64,000 nt of DNA from Betaproteobacteria bacterium (GCA_028292435.1 JAQGMI010000170.1:1-64000), one strand, 5' to 3'; shown: positions 52,367 to 61,341, numbered from the stretch's first letter. Notes: generated by a model not told the origin, from the sequence alone. Translations and numbers: made by a program.

Positions 52367-53130
52367 TCTCGCGCGACGAACGGCCGGTCTCTGCCGTACC
52401 GCGTGGAGTAATCGCTTTACTCGCTGCCGGCTTGGCGCTGCAAATCGCATGGCAGAGCTTGCAACCCAAACCGGTTGCGCGCGCAGTTGAGCTTGGCACG
52501 CCGCCGACGGTGGCTTCACTGCGGGTCGCCAGTCTCGGCGAGCCGGTAGCGCTGGCTCAACTCATGACGTTGTACCTTCAGGCATTCGACAACCAGCCCG
52601 GTGTCAGCATTCCTTTTCGAAATCTCGACTACGGCGACGTCGCGCAGTGGCTGGCGGCAATACTGAGCCTTGATACCGTTGGCCAGTATCCGTTGCTGAT
52701 GGCGGCCCAGATCTACACGCAAGTCCCGGACACTGCGCGCGAGCGTCTGATGATCGAATTCGTGCACGCGCAATTCCTGCAGGACCCTAATCGCCGCTGG
52801 CGCTGGCTCGCACATGTAACCATCATGGCCAAACACCGGCTGCACGATGACGCCCTCGCCCTGCGCTACGCGCGCGACCTGGCACGCCTTGCGACTGCGG
52901 CACCTAACTGGGCACGCCAAATGCAAATTTTTATACTCGAAGATATCGGTGAGCTCGAAAGCGCCAAAATTCTGCTTGGCGGGCTCTTGGCGAGCGGAGA
53001 AATCAAGGACGAACGTGAGCTGCATTTTCTGACGGAGCGGCTGGAGGGCATGAAAAATGACGAAAAACAGACTTCGTCGACGAAATCTGGACGTTCTCAG
53101 CCACCGGCACTGGACACGCCAGACCCGTAA
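52363..53130 (+). CDS. membrane-anchored helical protein of unknown function
   Basis: The protein has 255 residues from GTG 52363, coupled to the permease. One N-terminal membrane helix (GVIALLAAGLALQIAWQSLQ) is followed by an almost entirely helical periplasmic region with TPR-like spacing (LAAILSLDTVGQYPLLMAAQ; FLQDPNRRWRWLAHVTIMAK; LHDDALALRYARDLARLATA). I do not recognise the family. It may be an accessory subunit of the ABC transporter or a scaffold for the pilus machine, judged from coupling alone. It is the last gene before the main prepilin. Confidence 0.7.
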   Translation: MISRDERPVSAVPRGVIALLAAGLALQIAWQSLQPKPVARAVELGTPPTVASLRVASLGEPVALAQLMTLYLQAFDNQPGVSIPFRNLDYGDVAQWLAAILSLDTVGQYPLLMAAQIYTQVPDTARERLMIEFVHAQFLQDPNRRWRWLAHVTIMAKHRLHDDALALRYARDLARLATAAPNWARQMQIFILEDIGELESAKILLGGLLASGEIKDERELHFLTERLEGMKNDEKQTSSTKSGRSQPPALDTPDP

Positions 53131-53249
53131 CACACCAATAAGCAAGGTGAGTTCTGCGGTCCAGCTTTAATTTATATAAACAATAACAATAAGTTACCGT
53201 CATTTCCCAAGCGATATCTGCGTCGGATGACAAAGCCAATGTAGATGCG

Positions 53250-53266
53250 CTCGATTGTGCATCGAG
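53250..53266. promoter_or_regulatory. inverted repeat upstream of the prepilin promoter
   Basis: CTCGAT and ATCGAG are separated by 5 bases, with an overlapping GATGC/GCATC pair (53244-53263). It is 22 bases upstream of the sigma-54 -24 element. It could be an operator or part of an activator site; it is closer than usual for an enhancer, so the role is uncertain. Confidence 0.35.
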
Positions 53267-53287
53267 GGCCCGGCGACCTAGACGCGC

Positions 53288-53302
53288 GGGCATAAAAATT
53301 GC
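53288..53302 (+). promoter_or_regulatory. sigma-54 (RpoN) promoter of the main prepilin gene
   Basis: GGGCAT, five A residues, then TTGC gives the obligatory GG and GC pairs with exactly ten bases between them. Four of six -24 positions and all -12 positions match TGGCAC-N5-TTGC. The start would be near 53314, leaving about 30 bases of leader containing AAGGAG before GTG 53345. Pilin genes are classic sigma-54 targets. Confidence 0.72.
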
Positions 53303-53344
53303 ACTTCTTACACATTCAGACGCATCCTAATAAGGAGAAAAACT

Positions 53345-54055
53345 GTGCGAACCCAACAACAGGGCTTTACCCTAATCGAAATCGCGATTGTGCTGGTCAT
53401 CATCGGCCTGCTGCTCGGCGGTGTGTTGAAAGGCCAGGAGCTGATCACCAGCGCGCGCGTGCGTAACCTGATTTCGCAGCAAGAGGGTGTTAAGGCTGCT
53501 TACTTCGGCTTCCTCGACCGCTACCGTGCGTTGCCAGGCGATTATGGCGCAGCCAGCACCAACATTTCGTGCACCCCGGCGTGTACTAACGGCAATAACA
53601 ACGGCACGATCCGCTCGATCACCGATGGCGACACGATAGACGAGTCGATCGCTGCGTGGGAACACTTGTCGAAATCGGGTTTCATCAACGGCAGTTATTC
53701 CTATGCGGCTCTTCCGGAGACAACGGCATCAGCGCCGTCCAATCCCTATGCGCGCTTTTTGCGTTTGTCGTATGACGGCATTTACGGCACCGGCGTTTCC
53801 GGCACACCCAATACGTTGCGGCACAATATCAAGACCGGCAATCAGATTCCGTCGGACTTGCTGGCCGAAATCGACCGCAAAACGGATGACGGTATCCCGA
53901 CCAGCGGTTCGTTCCAGTTCAGTGTGTATGACGGCGGCGGCGCAGCAGGCGCGGTCGCACCTGTTGGCGCTGGCGGCTGCTATGCCGTAGGCCCGCCCGC
54001 AATCTGGACCGCAACCCCACCGGTACCTAACTGCGGTGCGTCAGGCTTATTGTAA
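53345..54055 (+). CDS. main prepilin-like protein of the MSHA-like system
   Basis: The protein has 236 residues from GTG 53345, with AAGGAG upstream. A short leader MRTQQQG is followed by FTLIEIAIVLVIIGLLLGGV, a textbook prepilin-peptidase site with Glu at +5. The neck and LPGDY segment (FGFLDRYRALPGDYG) are typical of a pseudopilin group. It has four cysteines, two near the C-terminus. It is the only gene here with an evident own sigma-54 promoter and a strong terminator, fitting a highly expressed structural subunit. Whether it builds a long pilus or a short pseudopilus is open. Confidence 0.88.
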   Translation: MRTQQQGFTLIEIAIVLVIIGLLLGGVLKGQELITSARVRNLISQQEGVKAAYFGFLDRYRALPGDYGAASTNISCTPACTNGNNNGTIRSITDGDTIDESIAAWEHLSKSGFINGSYSYAALPETTASAPSNPYARFLRLSYDGIYGTGVSGTPNTLRHNIKTGNQIPSDLLAEIDRKTDDGIPTSGSFQFSVYDGGGAAGAVAPVGAGGCYAVGPPAIWTATPPVPNCGASGLL

Positions 54056-54075
54056 GCCGGTTGAATCAAACGTCT

Positions 54076-54101
54076 AAAAAGCCCGCTTCGGCGGGCTTTT
54101 T
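54076..54101. terminator. strong bidirectional Rho-independent terminator
   Basis: GCCCGC-TTCG-GCGGGC with a five-A run before and a T run after forms an 11-base-pair stem with a stable TTCG loop. It lies 20 bases after the prepilin stop and about 40 bases from the end of the antiporter gene on the other strand, so it can serve both. Confidence 0.93.
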
Positions 54102-54138
54102 CTTTGTCAATCGCATGGCGGCGGTCATCTGCGTGCTG

Positions 54139-56109
54139 CTATCCCTGCATCACCCGCATCTCGGCGGCGGCGCAATCCAGTTCGCCACCGTATAACACTA
54201 GGACGTCGCCCGCTTCGATGCGAGCGTCAGGCTGCGGCGCCTGCGCAACGACGCCGGGACGGCGCACCGCCTTGACCTCCACGCGGCAGCTCGCAAGATT
54301 AAGTTCAGCGAGCGATTTGTCGATGGCTGCAGCGCCCGGCGTAATCAGCACCGAGTGAAGAACTCGCTGGTCGTGATGCGCAGAATCTTCGCTCTCATCG
54401 GTCGCGCCGTGGAAAAATCCGCGCAGCAAGCTGTAGCGCTGTTCGCGCGTGTCGCGAATACGTCTCAAGACCCGATTGATCGGCACACCGAGCGCAACCA
54501 GCGTATGCGATGCCAGCATGAGACTGCCTTCCATTATTTCGGCGAGCACGGCGGTCGCACCCGCCTCGCGCAAAATATCGAGTTCCGTATCGTCGAGCAT
54601 GCGAACGACGACCGGCAGGCCCGGCCTCAGCTCCCGCACCTGCGCGAGTATTCGCAGGGCGAGCGCGCTATCGGCAATGGTCACCACCAGCGCGCGGGCG
54701 CGCAGCAGTCCGGCCGCAATCAGCACCTCGCGACGTGCGGCATCCCCGTACACGACGTGTTCGCCTGCAGCCGCTGCTTCTTTCACCCGCTTCGGATCGA
54801 CGTCGAGCGCAATGAACCCGAAGCCTTCCGACTCGAGTAAGCGCGCGAGACTTTGTCCGCTGCGTCCATATCCGCAGACAACCACGTGCTGATTGGCCGC
54901 CATTGAATGAACGGCCACATTGTGCAATTCCATCGCGCGGGCCAGCCATTCGGCGCCGCTGAAATGCCGCACGATGTGTTCGCTGCGCTCAATGATGAAA
55001 GGCGCCAGCAGCATCGATAGCACCATCGCTGCTCCCACCACCTGCACCTGAGTCGTTGAGATAAGCTGCAACGGCGACGCCACGGAGAGCAGAACAAAAC
55101 CGAATTCGCCGCCCTGTGCAAGATCCAAACCGGTTCGCAGTGCAGCGCCGCTATCGCTGCCGAACACGCGGCTCAGGCCCGCGATCAGGAGTGCTTTCAC
55201 CGAGACCAGCAGCAATAAGCCGAGCAAAACCCACCACAGATTTTGGTAAACCACTGCAAGATTAAGCTTCATGCCAACCGTGACAAAGAAAAGTCCCAGC
55301 AGCACGTCACGAAAAGGCTTGATGTCATCCTCGACCTGATACCGGTACTCGGTCTCCGATATGAGCATGCCGGCGATAAATGCGCCGAGCACCAGCGACA
55401 AACCGGCCAGCTCGGTGATGAAGGCAAGTCCCAGCGTTATCAGCAGCACATTCAACACGAACAATTCGGACGACTTCTGCCGGGCGACGAGATGAAACCA
55501 GGCGCGCATTGGCCGCTGGCCAAAGTACAACAGGATGGCCAGCACGACGGCTGCCTTCGCAAGGGCGATGGTCAGCGCCGGGGCCAGACTGCCGGCATCA
55601 CCTGCAAGTGCAGGAACCAGGATAAGCAGCGGCACGACCGCGAGGTCCTGGAACAGCAATACTCCGATGACTTGCCTGCCATGCAGCTTATTCAGCTCGA
55701 GTTTTTCCGCCAGCAGCTTGCTGACGATTGCGGTCGACGACATCGCAATGACGCTGCCGAACACAAAGCCGGCACGCCAATCGAAGCCCGCAACGTATGC
55801 GCAGCCGGCAACCAGGCCCAGCGTGAGGACGATTTGCGACGCCCCGAGTCCAAAAACAATGCGTCGCATCGTTTTCAGCTTGGAAAGGCTGAACTCAAGA
55901 CCGATGCTGAACATCAAAAACACGATGCCAATTTCAGCGAGATCGCGCGTATCGTCGGACTCGTGAATCAAGGCAAGGCCATGCGGGCCGATGATGATGC
56001 CCACCAATAGATAGCCGATCATCGCCGGCAATTTGAGTGAGCGAAATACGATCACCACCATCACCGCCGCGGCGAGCAGAATCAGGACTAAGTGAAGTGA
56101 GTTATCCAT
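54139..56109 (-). CDS. Kef-type monovalent cation:proton antiporter (CPA2)
   Basis: The protein has 656 residues. About twelve membrane helices occupy residues 1-380 (IGYLLVGIIIGPHGLALIHE; FLMFSIGLEFSLSKLKTMRR; LVLGAFIAGMLISETEYRYQ). A TrkA-N/RCK domain follows (VVCGYGRSGQSLARLLESEG; YGDAARREVLIAAGLLRARA), then a TrkA-C domain (ASCRVEVKAVRRPGVVAQAP). It probably exports K+ or Na+ in exchange for protons under nucleotide control. The kdsD gene starts divergently 117 bases away, an arrangement found in many betaproteobacteria. Confidence 0.93.
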   Translation of the reverse strand: MDNSLHLVLILLAAAVMVVIVFRSLKLPAMIGYLLVGIIIGPHGLALIHESDDTRDLAEIGIVFLMFSIGLEFSLSKLKTMRRIVFGLGASQIVLTLGLVAGCAYVAGFDWRAGFVFGSVIAMSSTAIVSKLLAEKLELNKLHGRQVIGVLLFQDLAVVPLLILVPALAGDAGSLAPALTIALAKAAVVLAILLYFGQRPMRAWFHLVARQKSSELFVLNVLLITLGLAFITELAGLSLVLGAFIAGMLISETEYRYQVEDDIKPFRDVLLGLFFVTVGMKLNLAVVYQNLWWVLLGLLLLVSVKALLIAGLSRVFGSDSGAALRTGLDLAQGGEFGFVLLSVASPLQLISTTQVQVVGAAMVLSMLLAPFIIERSEHIVRHFSGAEWLARAMELHNVAVHSMAANQHVVVCGYGRSGQSLARLLESEGFGFIALDVDPKRVKEAAAAGEHVVYGDAARREVLIAAGLLRARALVVTIADSALALRILAQVRELRPGLPVVVRMLDDTELDILREAGATAVLAEIMEGSLMLASHTLVALGVPINRVLRRIRDTREQRYSLLRGFFHGATDESEDSAHHDQRVLHSVLITPGAAAIDKSLAELNLASCRVEVKAVRRPGVVAQAPQPDARIEAGDVLVLYGGELDCAAAEMRVMQG

Positions 56110-56226
56110 GCGACGGACGTTTATGATTTGCCATGAATAATGCCTTATCGAGGGCGAATTGCAACCGCATGAGCAGATGCTGCGGCGTAACAGGTGAGCG
56201 CTTCGACTTTGCTATACTGCACCGCC

Positions 56227-57228
56227 ATGCCGGTTAGCAAAAAAAAATCCCAGTCATCTGCGGGCCAGAGTGCGCTTGACCTCGCCCGCGAAGTGCTCGA
56301 AATCGAGGCGGCGGCGATCACCGGACTGATTGCGAGACTCGACGCCAATTTTCAACGCGCCGTTGAAATTATCTTAAATTCGCGCGGCCGCGTTACGGTA
56401 AGCGGCATCGGAAAATCAGGCCATATCGCACGCAAGATTGCTTCGACGATGGCAAGCACCGGCACGCCGGCCTATTTCGTCCACCCTGCCGAAGCAAGTC
56501 ACGGTGATCTCGGCATGGTCACGCAGGAAGACGTCTTCATCGCATTGTCTAATTCCGGCGAGTCGAGCGAGCTGCTCGCAATCGTGCCGTTGATCAAACG
56601 TCGCGGCGCCAAGCTGATTGCGCTCACCGGCAAGCCGCAGTCAAGCCTCGCTCAGCAAGCCGACGCCCACTTGTATGCCGGCGCTGAGAAGGAAGCCTGT
56701 CCGCTAAACCTCGCGCCGACTGCGAGCACGACCGCGGCACTTGCGCTCGGCGACGCGCTGGCAGTTGCGGTGATGCAGGCCAAAGGTGTCAGCCGCGACG
56801 AATTTGCGCAGTCACATCCGGGCGGTGCGCTGGGCCGGCAACTTCTGACCCGAGTGCGCGACGTCATGGGAAACGAACAAGATGCACCGCGCGTTTCCGG
56901 TAATGCAATGCTGTCGGCGGCAATCCTCGAGATGTCTCGCGGCCGCATGGGAATTACTGCGGTGGTCGATGAAGCGCAACGCGTGATCGGTATCTTTACC
57001 GACGGAGATTTACGGCGGGCCTTGCAGAACGGCGTCGATCTGCATCGGACTACCATCGAAAGCGTAATGACGCGCAACCCCCGAACAATTTCGCCGGACA
57101 AGCTTGCCGCCGAAGCGGTGCAACTCATGGAGCAATATAAAGTCAACCAGCTGCTCGTGGTCGATGCCGGGCACCATCTGGTTGGCGCGCTCAATACGCA
57201 CGCGCTGTTCAAAGCTAAAGTAATTTAA
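56227..57228 (+). CDS. kdsD: arabinose-5-phosphate isomerase
   Basis: The protein has 333 residues from ATG 56227. The SIS domain (VTVSGIGKSGHIARKIASTM; STGTPAYFVHPAEASHGDLG) is followed by two CBS repeats (VRDVMGNEQDAPRVSGN..; IESVMTRNPRTISPDKL..), the KdsD layout. It converts ribulose 5-phosphate to arabinose 5-phosphate for Kdo synthesis in the cytoplasm. It starts the kdsD-kdsC-lptC-lptA-lptB-rpoN series. Confidence 0.95.
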   Translation: MPVSKKKSQSSAGQSALDLAREVLEIEAAAITGLIARLDANFQRAVEIILNSRGRVTVSGIGKSGHIARKIASTMASTGTPAYFVHPAEASHGDLGMVTQEDVFIALSNSGESSELLAIVPLIKRRGAKLIALTGKPQSSLAQQADAHLYAGAEKEACPLNLAPTASTTAALALGDALAVAVMQAKGVSRDEFAQSHPGGALGRQLLTRVRDVMGNEQDAPRVSGNAMLSAAILEMSRGRMGITAVVDEAQRVIGIFTDGDLRRALQNGVDLHRTTIESVMTRNPRTISPDKLAAEAVQLMEQYKVNQLLVVDAGHHLVGALNTHALFKAKVI

Positions 57229-57283
57229 CTCGCGCGACCCGACGCGGTCACGCTCGAATTGCCGCCACTGCGGAACACAAACT

Positions 57284-57808
57284 ATGCAAGCGATCTATAC
57301 CAAAGCCGCCCGTGTCCGCCTCGCGATATTCGACGTTGACGGCATCCTCACTGACGGCTCGCTCTATTTGACCGATGGCGGCGAGGAGATCAAAGCGTTT
57401 AACAGCCTCGACGGCCATGGCATGAAAATGCTGCGTGAAAGCGGCGTCGAGCTCGCAATCATTACCGGCCGCACCTCGCGAATAGTCGAGCTGCGCGCTA
57501 AGAATCTCGGCATCAGTCGCGTGTATCAAGGCGTCGCTGACAAAGCGCAGGCGTTTTTGACGCTGCTCGCGGAATGCAGACTTGATGCTGCGGCCACCGC
57601 CTACATGGGCGATGACGTCGTTGACCTGCCGGTGATGATTCGTTGCGGATTCTCGCTCACCGTGCCGGCAGCACCATTGCTCGTGCGTCAGCGTGCCGAT
57701 TACGTGACGCGCGCTGACGGCGGCCGTGGCGCCGCGCGCGAAGCATGCGAACTCATCATGCAAGCCCAAGGCACGCTCGCGCCGGCGCTCGAGGCCTACC
57801 TGAAATGA
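57284..57808 (+). CDS. kdsC: Kdo-8-phosphate phosphatase
   Basis: The protein has 174 residues, a compact HAD phosphatase. The nucleophile Asp lies in LAIFDVDGILTDGSLYL; motif II in LAIITGRTS; motif III in YMGDDVVDLPVM. It releases phosphate from Kdo-8-P. It overlaps lptC by 4 bases. Confidence 0.96.
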   Translation: MQAIYTKAARVRLAIFDVDGILTDGSLYLTDGGEEIKAFNSLDGHGMKMLRESGVELAIITGRTSRIVELRAKNLGISRVYQGVADKAQAFLTLLAECRLDAAATAYMGDDVVDLPVMIRCGFSLTVPAAPLLVRQRADYVTRADGGRGAAREACELIMQAQGTLAPALEAYLK

Positions 57809-58377
57809 TGCAGCGCCTGACTGCCTGGTTTCCCGTCCTCCTGCTCGCGATCGTGGCTGCCCTGACCGTGTGGCTCGACCGCCACGTGCAGCCGCCCGAA
57901 ACTGTGAACAACGGAAAAACGCGCCACGATCCCGATTACACCGCGGACAATTTTACGGTGACCCGGATCGGACCCGACGGCGCCGTGCGCTACAAGATGA
58001 ATGCCCGCCGCATGCAACATTATCCGGACGACGACACGACCGACCTCGACGCGCCGAAGGTAACGAATTACCGCGATAGCGGCGTCACACTGACGGCGAC
58101 ATCCAAGACCGCCAAATTATCGAGTAATGGCGATGACGTTTACCTGCAGGACGACGTGCGCCTGACTCGCTCACCTTACCCCGAGCACAGCGAACTGAAC
58201 ATGCGCACGAGCTGGCTTCACGTCATCCCCGACGACGGTCTTGCCAAAACCGACCGGCCCGTTCGTATCGACGACGCAAACACCCTGATTACGTCGGATG
58301 GCTTAGAATTCGACAATAACACGCGTATTTTGAAACTGTTGTCCAACGTCCGAGGTCGTTATGAGAAATCGAAGTAG
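57805..58377 (+). CDS. lptC: LptC, LPS-export bridge protein
   Basis: The protein has 190 residues from the first ATG of the ATGATG at 57805, within the kdsC stop. A membrane helix (AWFPVLLLAIVAALTVWLD) anchors a periplasmic beta-jellyroll (YTADNFTVTRIGPDGAVRYK; LDAPKVTNYRDSGVTLTATS). It passes LPS from LptBFG to LptA. It overlaps lptA by 17 bases. Confidence 0.92.
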   Translation: MMQRLTAWFPVLLLAIVAALTVWLDRHVQPPETVNNGKTRHDPDYTADNFTVTRIGPDGAVRYKMNARRMQHYPDDDTTDLDAPKVTNYRDSGVTLTATSKTAKLSSNGDDVYLQDDVRLTRSPYPEHSELNMRTSWLHVIPDDGLAKTDRPVRIDDANTLITSDGLEFDNNTRILKLLSNVRGRYEKSK

Positions 58378-58993
58378 GCGCGCCGCCCGACAATGGCATC
58401 GCACTGCGTTGTTCGCGGGTTGCCTGCTCATCACCGCTACGGTCTACGCCGAGCGCGCCGACCGCGACAAGCCGGTTAATCTCGAAGCCGACCAGGTCAC
58501 GGTCGACGACGCCAAGCAAACAGCGACGTTTATTGGCAAGGTGATTTTGACGCAGGGCACGCTTGTGATCCGCGGCGACCGCATGGTCGTGCAGCAGGAC
58601 GCCGACGGCTTCAAATACGGCGTGGCCTACGGCAACCTCGCGAGCTTTCGCCAGAAGCGCGAGGGCGTGGACGAATACATCGATGGTTACGCTGAACGGA
58701 TCGAGTACGACAGCAAAGCCGAAAAACTGCAGATGTTCAACCGCGCGTATCTCAAGAAAGCAAACGACGACGTGCGCGGCAATTACATCTCGTACGAGAT
58801 AGGGACGGAATTTTTTCGCGTCGTGGGCGGTGGCAAACAGGCCGCGACGGCCAATAATCCGGAAGGCCGCGTACGCGCCGTGATACAGCCGAAGTCCAAG
58901 GAAAAACCGGCGCCGCCCGCGCCGCCGTTGCCGCTCAAGTCGGCGCCCGACGTCGCCACTCCGCGCGAAGCGCCTGCCGGCGTCCCGCGTTGA
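58361..58993 (+). CDS. lptA: LptA, periplasmic LPS-bridge protein
   Basis: The protein has 210 residues with a signal peptide (ALFAGCLLITATVYA) and an OstA-like jellyroll (VNLEADQVTVDDAKQTATFI; GTLVIRGDRMVVQQDADG). A Pro-rich tail (KPAPPAPPLPLKSAP) extends past the usual end. LptA filaments carry LPS across the periplasm. Confidence 0.93.
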   Translation: MRNRSRRAARQWHRTALFAGCLLITATVYAERADRDKPVNLEADQVTVDDAKQTATFIGKVILTQGTLVIRGDRMVVQQDADGFKYGVAYGNLASFRQKREGVDEYIDGYAERIEYDSKAEKLQMFNRAYLKKANDDVRGNYISYEIGTEFFRVVGGGKQAATANNPEGRVRAVIQPKSKEKPAPPAPPLPLKSAPDVATPREAPAGVPR

Positions 58994-59065
58994 TGCGGTT
59001 CATGCCCGCCACGACCGCGGCGCGTCTCCGGCGTCCGCGCCCTGTCGCGTGATGTCCGTTGAATC

Positions 59066-59788
59066 ATGAGCCAGTTGCGCGCGCAGCAGCTCGAGAAGCG
59101 CTATAAGTCCCGCGTCGTCGTCAAAGATGTCTCGGTCGAGGTAAACAGCGGCGAAGTCATCGGACTGCTCGGCCCGAACGGCGCCGGAAAAACGACATGC
59201 TTTTACATGATGGTCGGGCTCGTCCCGCTCGACGGCGGCGAGATATATCTCAACGATAAGCGCCTGACTCACATGCCGATCCACCGGCGCGCACAGCTGG
59301 GTCTTTCTTACCTGCCGCAGGAAGCTTCGATTTTTCGCCGCCTGACGGTCGCTGAAAACGTGCGCGCCGTGCTGGAACTGCAAACGAACGATAAAGCGCA
59401 GATCGAGTCCAAGCTCGAGCAATTGCTTGCGGAATTGCATGTCGATCACCTGCGCGACAATCCGGCGATCAGCTTGTCCGGCGGTGAACGCCGGCGGGTC
59501 GAAATTGCCCGTGCACTCGCGACAGATCCGCGTTTTATCCTGCTCGACGAGCCGTTTGCCGGCGTCGATCCGATCGCGGTGATCGATATTCAGAAAATCA
59601 TCCGGTTTCTGAAAGAACGCGATATCGGCGTATTGATTACCGATCACAACGTGCGCGAAACTCTGGGCATCTGCGACCGCGCCTACATCATCAACGACGG
59701 CACTGTGCTCGCCTACGGTAAGCCCGATGAAATCGTTTATAATGACAACGTGAGAAAGGTGTATCTCGGAGAGCATTTTCGGCTGTAG
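59066..59788 (+). CDS. lptB: LptB, LPS-export ATPase
   Basis: The protein has 240 residues. Walker A GPNGAGKTTCFYMMVGL, signature LSGGERRRVEIARA and Walker B FILLDEPFAGVDPIA are all present, together with the LptB-specific ITDHNVRETLGICDRAYIIN. It powers LptFG extraction of LPS from the inner membrane; lptF and lptG are not in the window. It lies 104 bases before rpoN. Confidence 0.97.
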   Translation: MSQLRAQQLEKRYKSRVVVKDVSVEVNSGEVIGLLGPNGAGKTTCFYMMVGLVPLDGGEIYLNDKRLTHMPIHRRAQLGLSYLPQEASIFRRLTVAENVRAVLELQTNDKAQIESKLEQLLAELHVDHLRDNPAISLSGGERRRVEIARALATDPRFILLDEPFAGVDPIAVIDIQKIIRFLKERDIGVLITDHNVRETLGICDRAYIINDGTVLAYGKPDEIVYNDNVRKVYLGEHFRL

Positions 59789-59892
59789 GTAAGCGCTACC
59801 GCCCCACTCCCAGCCTCGCACGCCGGCGGCTTTCCGCTCATTCGCATTCACGCCCATCAAAACGACAGCGCCGTCACCGCCATTTCGGGAAC

Positions 59893-61341
59893 ATGAAGCA
59901 TTCGCTACAACTCAGGCTGTCCCAGCATTTAACGCTCACTCCGCAACTCCAGCAATCAATCCGGCTGCTGCAGTTGTCGACGATGGAGCTTAATCAGGAA
60001 ATCGAGAAATTCCTGCTGGACAATCCGCTGCTTGAACGCGAAGACGGGATGCGCGAGGAAACGGCGGCCCCGCCGACGCCCGGGACAACCGATTTCACGC
60101 CGACGACGACAACGTCGACGGCGAGCGAGACCGAGGCCGACACGACCGCCAGCGATACTCATGGCAGCGCCGACACCGGTGGCTTCGAAGAAGACTACAG
60201 CCACGGCGGCACCCGCGACGACAACGATGAAGTGGAATACCCGCAGGTCGCCGCCGAGGCGCAGTCGTTGCGCGATCACCTCATCTCGCAGCTTTCTTTG
60301 ACGCAGATCCCCGATCACGATCAAAGACTGGTGACGCTGCTGATTGATTCCCTCGACGACCACGGTTACCTGCAACAGGATCTGGCTGAACTGATCGAAC
60401 TGCTGCCGGACGAACTGAATATCGAGCTTGACGATTTGCAGGTCGCCTTGCGCCACCTGCAAAACCTCGATCCGCCGGGCGTCGGTGCGCGCAACCTCGG
60501 CGAATGCCTGAAGCTGCAGCTCGAAACGCTGTCGGCCACCACGCCGTATCGCGCGCAGGCGCTGGAAGTCGTCAGTCATCACCTCGAAGTGCTCGCAGCG
60601 CGGGATTTTCTGAAGCTGAAAAAAGTTTTGCACTGTGAAGACGCCATTTTGCGCGGAATCAAGAATTTGATTACCGGACTCAACCCGCGCCCTGGCGCCG
60701 CCTTCTCGTCCGGCGACACGCGCTACATCGTGCCGGACGTGGTGGTCAAGAAATTGAAGGGCGTGTGGCTCGCCGCGCTCAACCCGGATGCGATGCCCAA
60801 GCTGCGCATCAACCGGCTATACGCCGACATTTTGCAGCGCAATCGCGACGCCGGACATCAACAGCTCGCCGGCCAGTTGCAGGAAGCGCGCTGGCTCATC
60901 AAGAACGTGCAACAGCGCTTTGACACCATTCTCCGGGTGTCGCAGGCGATCGTTGACCGTCAACGGCATTTTTTCGAGCACGGAGAGGTCGCGATGCGGC
61001 CGCTGGTCCTGCGCGAAATTGCGGATACGCTGGATCTGCACGAGTCGACCGTCTCGCGCGTCACGACCCAAAAATTCATGTTTACGCCGCGCGGCATTTA
61101 CGAACTCAAGTATTTTTTCGGCAGTCATGTCACCACCGACACCGGCGGCTCCGCGTCGAGCACCGCAATCCGCGCCTTGATCAAGCAGTTGGTCAACGCG
61201 GAAAACGGCAAGAAACCGCTGTCCGACAGTCAGATTTCCGAAATCCTTGGTCAGCAGGGCATCGTGGTCGCCCGCCGCACCGTCGCCAAATATCGAGAGT
61301 CGATGCAGATTCTGCCCGTCAACCTGCGCAAGTCACTGTGA
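59893..61341 (+). CDS. rpoN: RNA polymerase sigma-54 factor
   Basis: The protein has 482 residues. The Gln/Leu-rich region I (LTLTPQLQQSIRLLQLSTME) contacts activators; an acidic, Thr-rich region II follows (about 58-110); the C-terminus has the RpoN box (ARRTVAKYRE). It recognises -24/-12 promoters such as the one at 53288. The position between lptB and hpf is conserved across proteobacteria. Confidence 0.97.
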   Translation: MKHSLQLRLSQHLTLTPQLQQSIRLLQLSTMELNQEIEKFLLDNPLLEREDGMREETAAPPTPGTTDFTPTTTTSTASETEADTTASDTHGSADTGGFEEDYSHGGTRDDNDEVEYPQVAAEAQSLRDHLISQLSLTQIPDHDQRLVTLLIDSLDDHGYLQQDLAELIELLPDELNIELDDLQVALRHLQNLDPPGVGARNLGECLKLQLETLSATTPYRAQALEVVSHHLEVLAARDFLKLKKVLHCEDAILRGIKNLITGLNPRPGAAFSSGDTRYIVPDVVVKKLKGVWLAALNPDAMPKLRINRLYADILQRNRDAGHQQLAGQLQEARWLIKNVQQRFDTILRVSQAIVDRQRHFFEHGEVAMRPLVLREIADTLDLHESTVSRVTTQKFMFTPRGIYELKYFFGSHVTTDTGGSASSTAIRALIKQLVNAENGKKPLSDSQISEILGQQGIVVARRTVAKYRESMQILPVNLRKSL

